Origin: Pogona vitticeps
Taxonomy: Eukaryota; Chordata; Lepidosauria; Squamata; Agamidae
NCBI RefSeq assembly: GCF_051106095.1
Contig: NC_135793.1
Coordinates: 6,833,001-6,897,000, forward strand
Length of the DNA stretch: 64,000 bases
Reading direction: 5' to 3'
Positions 44,738 to 56,260 of this stretch are shown piece after piece. A model generated the notes under the pieces. It saw nothing but the letters and a program-made list of their open reading frames with translations. It did no database searches and had not been told where the DNA came from. A program made the position numbers and the translations under genes. Position 1 is the first letter of the stretch. Each line of letters starts with the position of its first letter.

Positions 44738-45662
44738 GAGCACCTCCAGATATGACCAGACCATGGAAAACATACTGTTTGGCACACACGTCGTTGAATC
44801 TCACTGACTATGCTGGCTGGGGAAGTCTGGTAGCTCTAGACCCCAAAAAAAGTGATTTTTAAAGTACTGTACTGCCAGGTTTTTACTACAGCCACATAAA
44901 ATCCTTCTTCCAAAATTTTCTTCTGCAAAATGGAACAGGCAGTTTTCTCTTTTGCCTCTTCCCAAGTTCTTTGGATGTTTTTTTCTCTCTCTGATGCAAG
45001 AGTAAGATGATACTTTTGTTGAACCACTAAAATATCGTACAAATTGCAGACTTTCATGAGTAAATCCCATTTCTTAAGGTTGGTCACCACACCTTAATGG
45101 AGAGTGCAGAAAAATTGCAGGTTTCCGTCTTAAAAAGGCATGCCAGATGTCTATGTTGGGTTTTCCCTCTGTGTTTCTCTTTCCTAGAAATTGCACCGAT
45201 CTTCTCCTTCTAGGTTGTTGACTCTATTTCTCTTCTCTTTTTTTTCTGTCCATAAAACAGATTTATAATTATTTTTAAAAACACGATCATTTGGGAAATG
45301 GGGGAGAAGATAGAGCGCGTGCATGCCACAACAAGGATACAGTACATTGAAAGTCCTTTAAAGAGAAGTTCAGACAACACTGTATAGAGTTCAAAATATA
45401 TTTCATTTTTAGCTTACCTTCCGGTGACCTTTTCTGTATTGTTTCATTTTTAAAGAGAACTTATTTCGATGAGCAGGGCATGCCATGCGCCTCACTGCTC
45501 GCCAGGTGTCGCCACCGATGAAGGCAAACTTACCTGCATGAAGTGCTATTGCAGCCAAAATCTAAAGAGAAGATGCTTAAAACAGAGAGAAGCTCAAAAG
45601 CACAAAAACCCACCGACACAATGGGCCCAAATTCTACCTACAAGGACCTTAAATTACAGTTA

Positions 45663-46304
45663 ATGTGGCATTATTTTACAGCTCTGCTTTTTCTGTTTGT
45701 TACAGCCGACTGCACTTATGTTGCCGACTTTAATGATTGTCTCGGAGATGTACGTGATTTCTGCCCCAGAGGGATTGCCTGTGGCTGTAAAGATCAGAAG
45801 CCCTTTTGCAAGTAAGTTTGGAAATTCTGAGTAATACGCCTCCGTGCATAAGTGTGTTCAAGTTTCGTTTGCAACCTTGCATGCCACCTGTAGCTTGTTT
45901 AACCGAGAGGGGCTTTTCTGGGACAATTATTTATCATACTTTCTAGCCTTGGAATTCAAAGAGAGACCAGCCTCTCGGCTAAATTGCTCTTTCCCTCACT
46001 TTCCTGGGTGGATGGCAGTTGTTTGCTGTGGATTTGTTCAGTTTGTTGCTAAGTATGTGTGCAGAAAGAAAGTCCAAACGTACAAGTCTGTAAGTTCAAA
46101 CAACTTTAAGTATAGGCGTGTTTTTTCTTCTTTCTCCTACAAATGTTTCAGAGTGAATTATTAAGACTTTAAGTGCCAGTTAATGAGGAAGAGGTTGAGT
46201 ATAGGAGGGAACATGAAGATATTCTGCTCCGGGAGTCTTTGTACTTCTGCTGCATAGCAAAAGGAATTTTACCAAAAATTCAAAACTTTGCAATAGACTG
46301 GGGT

Positions 46305-46340
<36 letters not shown>

Positions 46341-49300
46341 CTTGAAACGGAGCTACTCACCCCAGCGCCGTCCCCATCACCATGGATGGCCCCAGTGGGA
46401 ACCCATCAATGCAGGCAGTTGTACTGATCCATATTAACAAATCAGCTTGACAAACATCATCTCCACCCGGAGCACGTCTCTTGCAAAACTTCAAGATCCA
46501 GGACGAGGATGCATGCTGAGGATCTAGATCAGTGGTTCTTAGCCTTGGGTTACTCAGGTGTTTTTGAACTGCAACACCCAGAAACCTCAACCAGCAGAGC
46601 TGATGGTGAAGGCTTCTGGGAGTTGCAGTCCAAAAACATCTGAGTAACAAAGTTTAAGAACCAGTGATCTAGATGCCAGTCATACTCAGGGCTGGTGGAC
46701 GTTGTTTGGACTACAACTCCCAGAATCCTCCATGGCTAGGTGGAGCATTCTGGCCCCCTCCATGTACCTATCCAGGTTCCGAGACTTTGGGGTGTTTGTG
46801 TGTTCCAACTCTTTCCTTCTGTTCTGTCTCTGGCAGATGCCCCTCGTACCGAAGCCTCTGGCAAGATTACTGGTACATGGGTCCCAAATGTGACCATCTC
46901 TGGAGTTCTTTGGACTTGATTCTAATAGTCGCCCTTCCTGCCTTGACCCTCTCTTGTGTCGTTGCCGTCACCATGCAGTGGATCAACTACTGTAAGAGCA
47001 CACCAGGGAGAGGAGCCAGACAAAGGAGGTGAGTCCGTTTAGGGAGGGTGGGAAGAAATTCTTCCTTCAAATGGCACACACATCCAGACAGAAGGTAAGA
47101 CAATTCATCTAGACAAGAATGGAGCTTGGGAGAAGTTGGTTTTCTCAGCTACGGCTCCAAGAATCCCAGTCGTTGGCCATGCTAAACAGGGGTCTCTAGA
47201 AAAGGGAAATCTGAAAAAGTACTTTCACCAAGCAAGATCTAAGCCTTTCATTATGCTATCTACATAGTCACTCGTGGTTTAGGAATTGAACTCCCAGGGG
47301 TTGGGAGTTCGATTCCCCACTGTCCCACCTGTGAGTAGATTAGAGCCAGCCTGGGTGGCCTTGGGCCAGCTGCACTGTCCCAGTCACCATATGTAACTGA
47401 ATGATCTCCATCATGTTTTATGCCACCCTCCTCAATAATGGCTCCTCATCATTTTCTTAAGTGTCGGGTGTTGTGACCTTGTCTCAGATGGGCAGGATAT
47501 AAATCAAATAAATAAATAAATAAAATTTGGCTCCCTTCCCCGGTACAGAACAAGGATCTGATTCACAGGAGCCACCTGGAGTCTCTCCACGGTGAGGAAG
47601 GTGGCAGGTACATGCAATCAGCGATTAAGTAATAAACCCTTCCCCAGGGAAGGGGCTATAACCCTGTGGTGGAGTTCTTGCTTTGCATGCAGCAGCTCCC
47701 AGGTTCAGCCTCTGGCAGTTCCAAGGTGAGGGGAGGCGGACATTCCTACCCACAAACCTGGAGACCCAGCCAGAGAGCTCAGTGGTTTAGGTCTCTGCCA
47801 GAGGTTGAGAGTTCGATTCCCCCTCAGGGCCTCCTTGCAGGGGCTGGACTGGATGATCCATAGGGTCCCTTCCAGCTCTGAAGTTCTAAAATGATAATAC
47901 AGTGGCGCCTCACTAGACAGTTACCCCGCATGACAGTTTTTTCACTAGACATTGACTTTTTGCGATCGCTATAGCAATTCGCAAAACAGTGATTCCTATG
48001 GGGGGATTTCGCTGGACAATGTTTAGTCCCTGCTTCGCAAACCGATTTTCGCTAGACAACGATTTTGACAGCTCCCTCTGCGCTCGCAAAACAGGTGTTT
48101 TCGAGACCTAAGCTTCGCAAGACAGCGATTTAAACAGCTGATCGGCAGTTCGCAAAGCGGCTTTCCTATGGCCGATCTTTGCTAGACAACGATGATTGTT
48201 CCCCATCGGAACGCATTAAACAGGTTTCAATGCATTCCAATGGGGAAATGCTTTTCACTAGACGATGATTTCGCTAAACAGCGATTTCAGTGGAATGTCT
48301 AGCCAGGCACCACTGTATAAATGATCTCTGGCTCATGGCTGGGTAAAGGGGGCCCTAGAGATGTTTTTCAGCTGCAGCTCCCAGTATTCCATACCGATGA
48401 TGATGCTGGCGAGGGCTGATGGATGGACGGACGGATGGATTTTTACCCTGCCTTTCTCCATAAAAGGACTCAAGCTGGTCTACGGCATTAAAAAGATAGC
48501 TAAAAACAATACATTATTTGAATATTTCAAAGAATTTAATAAAACATTGTATTAAAGATGTTAAATAAAAGCATGATTGAAACATACGGAAAGCAATAAA
48601 ATGCTAACCCTCCCAATTTTAAAATCCCTCTTAGACGGCCCGTCGCAAAGGGAAACCTCCTCAGGTATCACCGGGCCCCTTTGCCCCTGCAACGGTGAGA
48701 CGGGCGAACATAGCCATTTCTTAGGTGGGCAGAGGAAATGAAGCCTACGTTTTATTACAAATTATACAACAGCAAAGTGCTGTTGTGCAATAACAAAAAA
48801 CAAGTAAAAGCTATATACAGTACTGTAATGTTGAAACAATAAATAGTGATGGCTAATGTGTGTTTTTAAAGTACGTACACAAAATCAGAAGTTGTGGGAG
48901 TTGTTTAGAATAGTATCTTTTCCATTCTCTGGACATGTATTCCAAAAGGGTTTTTTTTGTTTGTTTGTTTGTTTTTTGGAGGGGGATTTCTCACAGCTGG
49001 TTTTGTGAGAAACAGGAGATTTTGTGAAAATTTTATGAACCTTGCACAATTAATTTGGACAGGGGAAATGATAGCCTTTGATCAGAGATATTACTTTTTG
49101 TGCTTCAGAGACCCTGCAGGAAACGGGGTCAGACTAGATGGCCTCCCTAACTCCATCCGGTTGTATGATCCTAGAAAGAATCCTTCTCTCTCTAAGGCCG
49201 GGAATCATCTCCTTCTTCACCTCCTGAGGATTAAACTAAATGCACTTTTAATTCTGACACATTTTCAGCCCTTCTGGACGTGGACAAAGACGAGGGTATG

Positions 49301-52300
49301 ATCCTGATTCTGCTGGTAAAGCAAGGCCTGTTTCTCAACCGAAAGGAGGAAAGGTAAACAAAGGGGACATTCCAGATGTGACTGACCCACAATATAAGTA
49401 GCATTGTTTCAGGAAGGGAAATTTTATATATCACGTCGTATATATATCATATTTAAAATACAATAAAATGTGTTTTAAGATATTTAAAAATCAAGTTTAA
49501 AAACCATCTAAAAAGATTTTTAACTCTGTAAGTTTAAAAATTCTCATTTCCGAGGCAATTCAATACATTTTGCAAAAAATGTATCCGCGTTGTTGATTTA
49601 TTTACCGTATTTGTTTGCTGCTTTTCTGCTCACTGAGACTAGTAATTGTGGGACTCTTGGCGAGCAGAAAAACAGTGAACGAATTCTGTAAATAAATGAA
49701 CGTTGTGGATAGATTTTTTTTTTTTTTTGCAAAAGTGTCAGTTTAGTCTTTAGAACGAACGTTTGGTCTTTGACGTCACTGTTACTTTCTTATAGGAGAA
49801 TGTAGATGTAGATATGCATTGTCTTCCTGTTTGTCTTCTTTTATATCTGTGTGCCGTCTCTTTCCATTTTCACAAAATTCAAATGGTAAAATAGCGACAT
49901 TTTAATAGCTTCTTCTTCCCGTTGGTTTTTGTTTTCCTGCATCCAGGCTGATGAAGGAGCTGCACAAAATTATAAATTTCCCAAACTCCCTCAGAAAAAC
50001 CAGCAATACAAACCACCAGCGTTGCCGCGTTTCGAAGGCTTTAGGTATTTATTTATTTAGAACCTGCCTGTTGATCAGGAGCGCGCAGGGTAGGGGTGCA
50101 GTCAGAGGATTTGCTTTGGAAACCGTCTAAAACAAGGTAAGCCGCTTGGTGCAAACGAGCCAAAAACTGAAAATGTTGTGGGCCTCAAATGAGTGGGTGA
50201 CAATGTTGGCACCAGCCAGGCGTCCAAAGGGAAGATGATATATAACTCGACCACAGCAGTCAGGAAGAGAATCTCCTTGTTACAGCCAGGAAAAATGGTT
50301 TTGAGTAAACTGGGCTCAAACCAGCCCCTTGCTTTGATTCAACCCATACAATGAATGTGTGACCAAGATATTATGTGTTTACATCTACCTGTCCGGAGGT
50401 TTATCCACATTAGAACCCAATTCTCGCTGGCTAAGAGGGCTAAGGGCCAGCTGAATCTGAACCCAGCTCCCTTCCAGCCTCCTGGAAAATACCTGGGTTT
50501 ACTTTTACCCTGCCCTAAATTTTTGCAGTTCAGCAAAAAAAACCTTCTGATCTGAGATAACTCAGCGTCTCCCTCAGTCTGAACCTTCCCTTCCCTCTCC
50601 TCGGCTGTTAGGCCAGGAGACCTAAGTCAGAGGAACAGTTTTGCTGGTCGGTTGCTCTGTTGGGAAGTCTCTCAGAATCCGTTTTCAATGATATGCTGTC
50701 AAGTTGGTTCTGACTTCTGGAAAACGTTTGCAGGGTTTCTAGGTACAGTGGTGCCCCACTTAATGATTACCCCACTTGACGACAAATCCGCTTCACAACG
50801 ATGTTTTTGCAATCACAATTCCAATCGCAAAATGATGTTTTAATGAGCTTTTTTCGCTTCCCAACGATCAGTTCCCTGCTTCGGGAACCGATTCTTCTCA
50901 TTACGATCAAAACAGCTGATTGCCGGGTTTTCAAAATGGCTGCCGGCTGCTCAAAATGGCTTCCCGCTGTTTTTAGGAGGCATTTTTCGCTGCACAGGCA
51001 CCCAAAAATGGCCACCCTATGGAGGATCTTCGCTGGATAAGCAGATATTTCGCCCATTGGAACGCATTGAATGGTTTTCAATGTGTTTTGATGGGCTTTT
51101 TTATTTCGCTTGACGAGGATTTCGCTCTACAGCAATTTCGCTGGAACGGATTATCCTTGTCAAGCGAGGCACCACTGCATAAAGAAGAGTTTCACATTTC
51201 CCTTCCTCTAGGGAACATCCTGGCACTGGCAGCTTGCCCAAGGCCACACAGGTTGGCTTTTCTTCCACAAGGCCTGGTCGGGAATCAAACGCCGAACTTC
51301 TGGCTCTGCAGCTAGGTGCCCAACCCGTTGAGATATCCAGCCGGTCCTCAAGACCCTCATGTTCATCTGTGTTTAGAATGTTTATCTGGACATGTATGTA
51401 TGCAAAACCATGAATGCTACAGAGTATTGAATTTTACCATCCCAGCTACATCGCCCACCAGCCCCTGAGAAGAGCCAATCCAGCGGACGATGTTTTCACC
51501 AACCCATCCCCTCGAGTTGGCTATTGGGACGATAACCTACCTGCCGCAGATTACGAGGAAGAAAACCCATTTGCTGCTATACCCATGGAACAGTTTCCGG
51601 TAGGTTAAAAGAAAGTAAAGCTCCAGGATACAAAAGGGCAAAGCTTGAAAAAGTTGATCTTTGGACTACGACTCCCAAAATGCACAGGTTCTGCTGGTAG
51701 GGAGATTCTGAGAGCTGTATTCCGAAACAAGATGAACTTTTCCAAGCTCTGCCTGAGGGAGGGTTGACTTAAAAAAGAAAGCCAGCGAGACACTGGGATC
51801 CAGAGAAATTCTCTGCTTGTACAGGAGAACTCAGGTGCATTTTCCCCACAGATCCCTTCCTCCAGCTGTCTCTGCCCCCCAAAATAGGCTGCTGTGCTTT
51901 TCCCAAGCTTCTGCAAATGACTCGGGGTGGAGACGGAGGAGAGCCCCTGGATCCCAGTCTCCTCTGGCCAAACGAAGGAAGAGGCCTGCCCATGGATTGC
52001 CATCGCTGACGTCCCATTTCAAGATAGAAACCCCTCCATGGTGGCCTGCAAGGGACCTCAGATCACAAGACGCCTCATCCATCGGGATGGGATACTTCAG
52101 CGACCTAGGATTCCGCTTTGTTGCTTAAATAGGCACAGAAATGTGCCTACAGTTTACCCACTCATTGTTACCGATGTCGCCAAGTTCCAGCTGCTTCCCT
52201 TGTCATGAAGGCGCAGGACCAACAGCAGCAGGGACAAAATCCCATCCCAGGAAGTCTACCTTTTCACCTCAGTTGATGTCACGGTCCCTGTGCTTGGGTG

Positions 52301-52534
52301 GGCCATGATGCTGAGAAGCTGGTTACCAAGAGGTTCTCCCTCGTTCTGGGGAGACCATGAGTAGTGACATTCTCTAGGCGCAGTGGTCCCCAACCTTGGG
52401 CCTCCTGATGTTCTTGGACTTCAACTCCCAGAAATCCTGGCCAGCAGAGGTGGTGGTGGTGAAGGCTTCTGGGAGTTGTAGTCCAAGAATATCTGGAGGC
52501 CCAAGGTTGGGGACCACCGCTCTAGGGGAATGTC

Positions 52535-52578
<44 letters not shown>

Positions 52579-53006
52579 CTCTGTCCTGTCCTGGAATCCC
52601 TAACATGGGACAGTGTCTGATCTGTGATGAGGTGGGTCCGGGAAGGAGACCGTGAACCCCTTCTCTCCTTCTCCCCCCTTTTCTCTCACACAATCCGTCC
52701 AGAAGCACAATGGGTCGCAGACCACCTGCTGGGTGGAAGGGAGGAGAGGGGCTAGCAAGGTCTTGGTGGGGGGGGTCCCCCTTTTTCTCGCCCACCCCTT
52801 CCTTTCCCTTCCAGACACTCACTGATGCTCCTCTCCACCTTCTTTTACAGAAACCAGGCTCGCCCTTCTTTCCTCGCCCTCCCTATTCTGAGCCCTTCGG
52901 TGATGCTGCTGCTCCTTATCAACAACCTAGCGGTCAGCCAGCAAATGGTCCAAATGCTGCCAGGGGCCCTTACAGGATTGGGCGCCCACAGAATGTATAT
53001 ACCTAA
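45663..53006 (+). CDS. Unnamed EGF-like, cysteine-rich single-pass membrane protein (6 exons)
   Basis: Coding exons 45663-45811, 46837-47028, 49269-49353, 49947-50044, 51446-51599 and 52851-53006 all have AG/GT borders and join in phase to 277 residues. The start is chosen at 'MWHYFTALLFLFVTA', a good signal peptide; an upstream in-frame ATG at 45543 would bury it. The ectodomain (about residues 16-70) has eight cysteines, ending 'FCKCPSY', 'DYWYMGPKC', an EGF-like ending reminiscent of the juxtamembrane EGF modules of mucins and IMPG2. A hydrophobic helix follows ('LILIVALPALTLSCVVAVTM'). The cytosolic part is basic then rich in Pro, Tyr, Asn and Gln ('PRVGYWDDNLPAADYEEE', 'NPFAA', 'PYRIGRPQNVYT' at the C-terminus). 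I do not recognise a named gene. It lies where human Xq21 runs from SATL1 toward ZNF711. Known of the family: nothing. Inferred: type I plasma-membrane protein. Confidence 0.8.
46307..46339. repeat. (CA)n microsatellite
   Basis: About 16 CA units in intron 1 of the membrane-protein gene. Confidence 0.95.
46530..46666. mobile_element. Palindromic hAT MITE with perfect 8-bp TSD
   Basis: 'cagtggttcttagccttggg' to 'aagtttaagaaccagtg', flanked by ATCTAGAT at 46522-46529 and 46667-46674. The 8-bp duplication ties this palindromic family to hAT transposition. Confidence 0.85.
47275..47520 (+). mobile_element. tRNA-derived SINE, plus strand
   Basis: 'gggagttcgattccccactg' (B-box region) and 'ggtggccttgggccagctgc' body; the head is lost. 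Followed at 47460-47520 by 'gggcaggatataaatcaaat' and an AAATA repeat, a LINE-type tail. Confidence 0.65.
47655..47895 (+). mobile_element. Two SINE pieces in tandem
   Basis: 47655-47770 ('tgctttgcatgcagcagctc', 'cccaggttcagcctctggc') is a plus-strand head of the 24440 family. 47773-47895 ('gagagctcagtggtttaggt', 'gttgagagttcgattccccc', 'ggtcccttccagctctgaag') is a short tRNA-derived SINE like 26563. Confidence 0.65.
47900..48315. mobile_element. MITE with TA duplication (CAGTGGYGCCTC ends), copy 1
   Basis: From 'cagtggcgcctcactagaca' to 'gtctagccaggcaccactg', inverted ends, with TA on both sides (47898-47899 and 48316-48317). The interior is made of repeated 'gctagacaacgatt' and 'tttcgc' phrases. 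A pogo/Tigger-like non-autonomous element. Inserted immediately downstream of a SINE. Confidence 0.8.
48400..48600 (-). mobile_element. Degraded LINE tail, minus strand
   Basis: 'gatggatttttaccctgcct', 'actcaagctggtctacggca' and 'gatagctaaaaacaatac' resemble the inverse of squamate LINE 3' ends ending in 'ggcagggtaaaa'. No coding remnant. Confidence 0.4.
49100..49180 (+). mobile_element. CR1 3' tail fragment, plus strand
   Basis: 'gaaacggggtcagactagat' and 'ggcctccctaactccatccg', ending 'ttgtatgatcct', match the last part of CR1. Lies about 90 bp upstream of exon 3 of the membrane-protein gene. Confidence 0.65.
50690..51343 (-). mobile_element. tRNA-derived SINE split by a MITE
   Basis: The minus-strand SINE starts at 50690 ('tatgctgtcaagttggttct') and resumes after 51178 ('agagtttcacatttcccttc', 'ccttcctctagggaacatcc', 'ggaatcaaacgccgaac', 'gttgagatatccagccg'). 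The break at 50746-51177 is exactly the MITE listed next, so the SINE is older. Confidence 0.8.
50746..51177. mobile_element. MITE (CAGTGGTGCC ends), copy 2, inside a SINE
   Basis: 'cagtggtgccccacttaatg' to 'caagcgaggcaccactg' with TA at the left flank and CA at the right (one change from TA). Internal units 'cacaacgatg' and 'ttttcgctt' match the family of 47900-48315. Confidence 0.8.
52381..52519. mobile_element. Palindromic hAT MITE
   Basis: 'cagtggtccccaaccttggg' and 'cccaaggttggggaccaccg' inverted, with CTCTAGG on both flanks. 'gttcttggacttcaactccc' mirrors 'gggagttgtagtccaagaat'. It lies in the last intron of the membrane-protein gene. Confidence 0.8.
52538..52579. repeat. (CA)n microsatellite
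   Basis: About 20 CA units in the last intron of the membrane-protein gene. Confidence 0.95.
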
Positions 53007-53014
53007 AATCTTTT

Positions 53015-53020
53015 AATAAA
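53015..53020 (+). terminator. Poly(A) signal AATAAA of the membrane-protein gene
   Basis: AATAAA lies only nine bases after the stop codon. If used, the 3'UTR is about 30 bases, unusually short. A second AATAAA is at about 53567 ('caaataaatgcaattt'). Confidence 0.5.
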
Positions 53021-53756
53021 TACAGAAAAAGCACAGCAAGCGAGCACACGCCTTGTGGTAACTTTCCCCTCATGGATCCTCCCCCCAGTTATTTTCTAAG
53101 TGTCTCAGGGATGGCTATCAAGAGGCAGCAAATATTTCATCCGCATCTCCTTCGGCTGAGAAATCCTCCCAGACCAGACCCTCCTCTTTCTGAAGGAAAC
53201 CAGGTCTTTGTTGGGCTCTTCTCATGAGTAACTATCCTTCACATGGCAAAATGCAGGCAGTAAATTAAAGTGCTTGATGGGTTTGTGTCTTGGGGTTTTT
53301 TTTTCTTGTTTTTTTTTATCTTCGCTTTTCTCTTTTCTTTTGTTGGGGGGGGCGTAAATGTTTCTATGAGAGTGGAAGTCCTAAAATTGATCTATCTTTG
53401 AGAAATCTTTCTACCTGATCACTTTCCTGAAGGGATTTGGGCCAGTGCTAAGTCATGGATCTTTTCCAAGTGTTCCCATCAGTCCTGTTTTGGACCTCAA
53501 AGATGGGCGGCTCAGAAGGCCCTAAACACAAACCTGCTTGTCTTCCTTTCTGGGCATATGGATACAAATAAATGCAATTTAAAAGGAATTTGGGGTTCCT
53601 TTAAATTTATTTCCTGACATGGGTATGTGAGTAATGTTAATCATCCCACTTTTCCCTCCAAAATGTTGATTGTCCAAACAGAGTAGTCCTCGAAAGAGCT
53701 GGAATTTTTAGCATGTATACATTACTGAAACAGCGACGTCTAGGTTGGCTTGGGCA

Positions 53757-55965
53757 TATTTATTTATTTATTTATTTGACTTATATGCTGCCCACTCTAC
53801 CCAAAGGTTTCTGGGTGGCTTACAACAATTAAAATGCAATAAAAAGATAAAACAATTTTAATTATTTTTTTTATTTATTATTCAAAATACAATTGAAATA
53901 TGTACTCTAAAAATTGCCATCAGGACCCACAGTTGATATTACTTCAATTAAAAGCCTTCTGGAACAGGAAGGTTTTGACCAGGCGCGGAAATGTCATCAA
54001 CGTCGACACCAGACAAATCTCAATTGGGATGGCATTCCATGGTCTTGGGGCAGCTGCGGAGAAGGCCCTTTGCCTACCTCCTTGAGGGACGGCTCTTTCA
54101 AAAGGGCCCCCTGGCTAGATCTTGACTGCCGGGTAGTTCCATATGGAAGCAGGCGGTCCTTCAGGTATCCAGGGCCCAAGCCGTTTAGGGCTTTATATGT
54201 CAAAACAAGCACTTTGAATTGGGCCCGGGCAGCAACTGGTAGCCAATGTAATTTTAACAAAATCGATATGTCCCTTAGCGTCCCCACCACTCAGCAACCC
54301 TACCACTCAGCGCCCCCACCACTCAGCGCCCCCACCACTCACCAGCCGCGCAGCTTGATTCTGGACCAGTTGCAGTTGCCGGACCGTCTTCAAAGGCAGC
54401 CCCACGTAGAGCGCATTGCAGTAATCTATGCAGGATGTTACCAGTGTGTGTGTAACTGTCAGGTCTCAACAACTGAAACTCCATTAATATCTGACCTAAG
54501 CACGGCACACTGGACACATCCTCTGATTCTGCAGTAACAGTAGAGTCCAACCCACTGCGAATCTGAGCGATTTCCCCCTCAAAATGAATGGCAAACTCAT
54601 CACAGCCAGCTGATGAGCAGTCCGGGACCTCCACCAGATTTCACAGTTGAAGAAGATCCCAGACCACCCAAAACAGCTCTGCTGGACAACATTCTGAGGA
54701 AGCAATAAGGCTGGAGAAATATTGCCATTTCGCCAGCCGTATTGCCACGAAATAGGCCCAATAATGGGCTCTAAGTCGTGTTCGATCGGACTCCCGGTGG
54801 GATTTCCTCCACCTGCGCTCCAGCCGTCTCCCCTCTCGCTTCATCGCCCGCAGTTCAGAATAACACCAAGGAGCTGTCTGCGCTCTGCGTGCAGGGAGAG
54901 GGCGCTTAGGCGCAATCGTGTCAGCCGCCCGGGTCATCTTCCCTATTCCATAGGGTGACCTGAGCTTCGACAGGAACGCTGACCATATCAGACGGATAAT
55001 CCCCCAGAGCCTTCAGGAAACCATCCGGATCCATTAGTCTCTGAGGGCAGATCATCTTAATAGATCCCCCACCCTTGCAGAGGGGAGAAGAAGCTAATAG
55101 ACTAAACTTGACCAGGAAGTGGTCTGACCATGACAATGGGGTCACAACCAGCCCCTCCACATCCAAACCACCATCTTCCAGTCCCGTTGAGAAAACCAGG
55201 TCCAAGGTGTGGCCCTTCTCATGCGTCGGGCCGATAACACATTGAGACAGCCCCATGGTTGTCATGGCGGCCATGAAGTCCTGAGCCGCCCCAGTCAAGG
55301 CAGCCTCGGCATGGATGTTGAGGTCCCCCAGCATCAACAGCCTGGGAGTCCTCAACACCACGTCCGAGACAACCTCCGTCAGCTCAGGCAGGGAGACTGT
55401 TGGTATGTAGCAGGGTGGGCGGTACACCAACAGGATCCCTGATCTGTCTCGCAAGCCCAACACACAATGCAGGCCCTCAAGACCTCCTCTCAAAGGGATA
55501 GGAAGCCTGATCAAGGAGATAGAACTCCTATAGACTATAGCAACTCCCCCTCCCCGACCCTCCAAACGACATTGGTGCTGGACCGAATACCCAGGCGGAC
55601 GCAGCTGGGAGGGGGGAACACTGCCCTTCTCTCCCAACCAGGTCTCAATAATGCTCGCCAGGTCAGCACCCTCATCCAGAATTACATCATGGATGAGGGC
55701 AGTCTTGTTTTGTACTGACCTGGCGTTCATCAACAGCACCGTGTGGCTCGAGGGTTTGCTGATATGGTCACCTGATACCATCTGGTTGGGGGTAGGACTA
55801 GAAGAGGGGATAGATGGAAGATATCTCACCTCTCTTCTCCTACGTGGGCATGTTCTACCCCCACTGCCATTCCTTCCCCTACCCAGCACCACCTCCATGG
55901 CTGCCCCCTCCAATGCCATCCCCCCTTCCTGTTACCTCAGATCCACTGTGGGTCTCTATGCAACC
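53757..55965 (-). mobile_element. L2-like LINE, internally deleted, minus strand
   Basis: Read on the minus strand: an apurinic-type endonuclease in one long frame (55919-54921) with 'VLLMNARSVQNK', 'SIIETWL', 'LLMLGDLNIHAE', 'HTLDLVF' and 'LSWSDHFLVKF', keeping the Asn, Glu, Asp-Asn and terminal Asp-His catalytic positions. Next a linker ('PWCYSELRAMKREGRRLER', about 54870-54815) and 'CDEFAIHFEGEIAQIRSGL'. The reverse-transcriptase core is absent. Then only its C-terminal part ('DYCNALYVGLP', 'LQLVQNQAARLVSG', 'LHWLPVAARAQFKVL', 'YKALNGLGPGYL'), a 3'UTR and a TAAA-type tail at 53757-53780. About 1 kb is missing compared with a full L2-type ORF2. Related to 14540-15045. The endonuclease frame being open suggests a recent insertion. 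Confidence 0.85.
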
Positions 55966-56260
55966 TGATGGCAATTAATAGTCCCAATAATAATAATTAA
56001 TAATAACAATAAAAACATTCCAAAGCTCCTTCTCCCCTCCAAGCCAGGTGGCTGATGTTGACGGATGGGTTGGGGCAGCCAGAGGCAGCGAGGGCCCAGT
56101 CCTGCAAGGCCGAGGGAGTCCAGGCCAAAGTCCCCCAGGAAGGCTGGCAACCGGCAGAAGCACAGCCACATTGTCTCTCACTCGGTGCCTGAGGGACGGC
56201 AGATGATGACGAAGAAGACTCCCCCAAAGGCAGGAATGTTGTGAGAATGTCCATACTGGG
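55966..56260 (-). other. GC-rich flank, possible 5' region of the LINE
   Basis: An AAT-rich stretch (55983-56012) followed by GC-rich sequence lacking introns or a recognisable protein. It may be the 5'UTR of the adjacent L2-like element or unique DNA. Confidence 0.35.

Larger units (their letters stand above)
40476..45662. other. Intergenic region between SATL1 and the membrane gene
   Basis: The SATL1 and membrane-protein genes are divergent here with about 5 kb between their start codons. No further exon is recognised. It contains repeats and a BovB tail listed separately. The SATL1 5' side (about 40476-40620) is moderately GC-rich but not a clear CpG island. No TATA box or other promoter motif can be assigned with confidence. 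Confidence 0.45.

Noticed and set aside
54921-55919. 332-residue minus-strand frame, the longest in the window
   Set aside because: As a host gene: its endonuclease motifs and the adjacent reverse-transcriptase tail show it belongs to an L2-like LINE.
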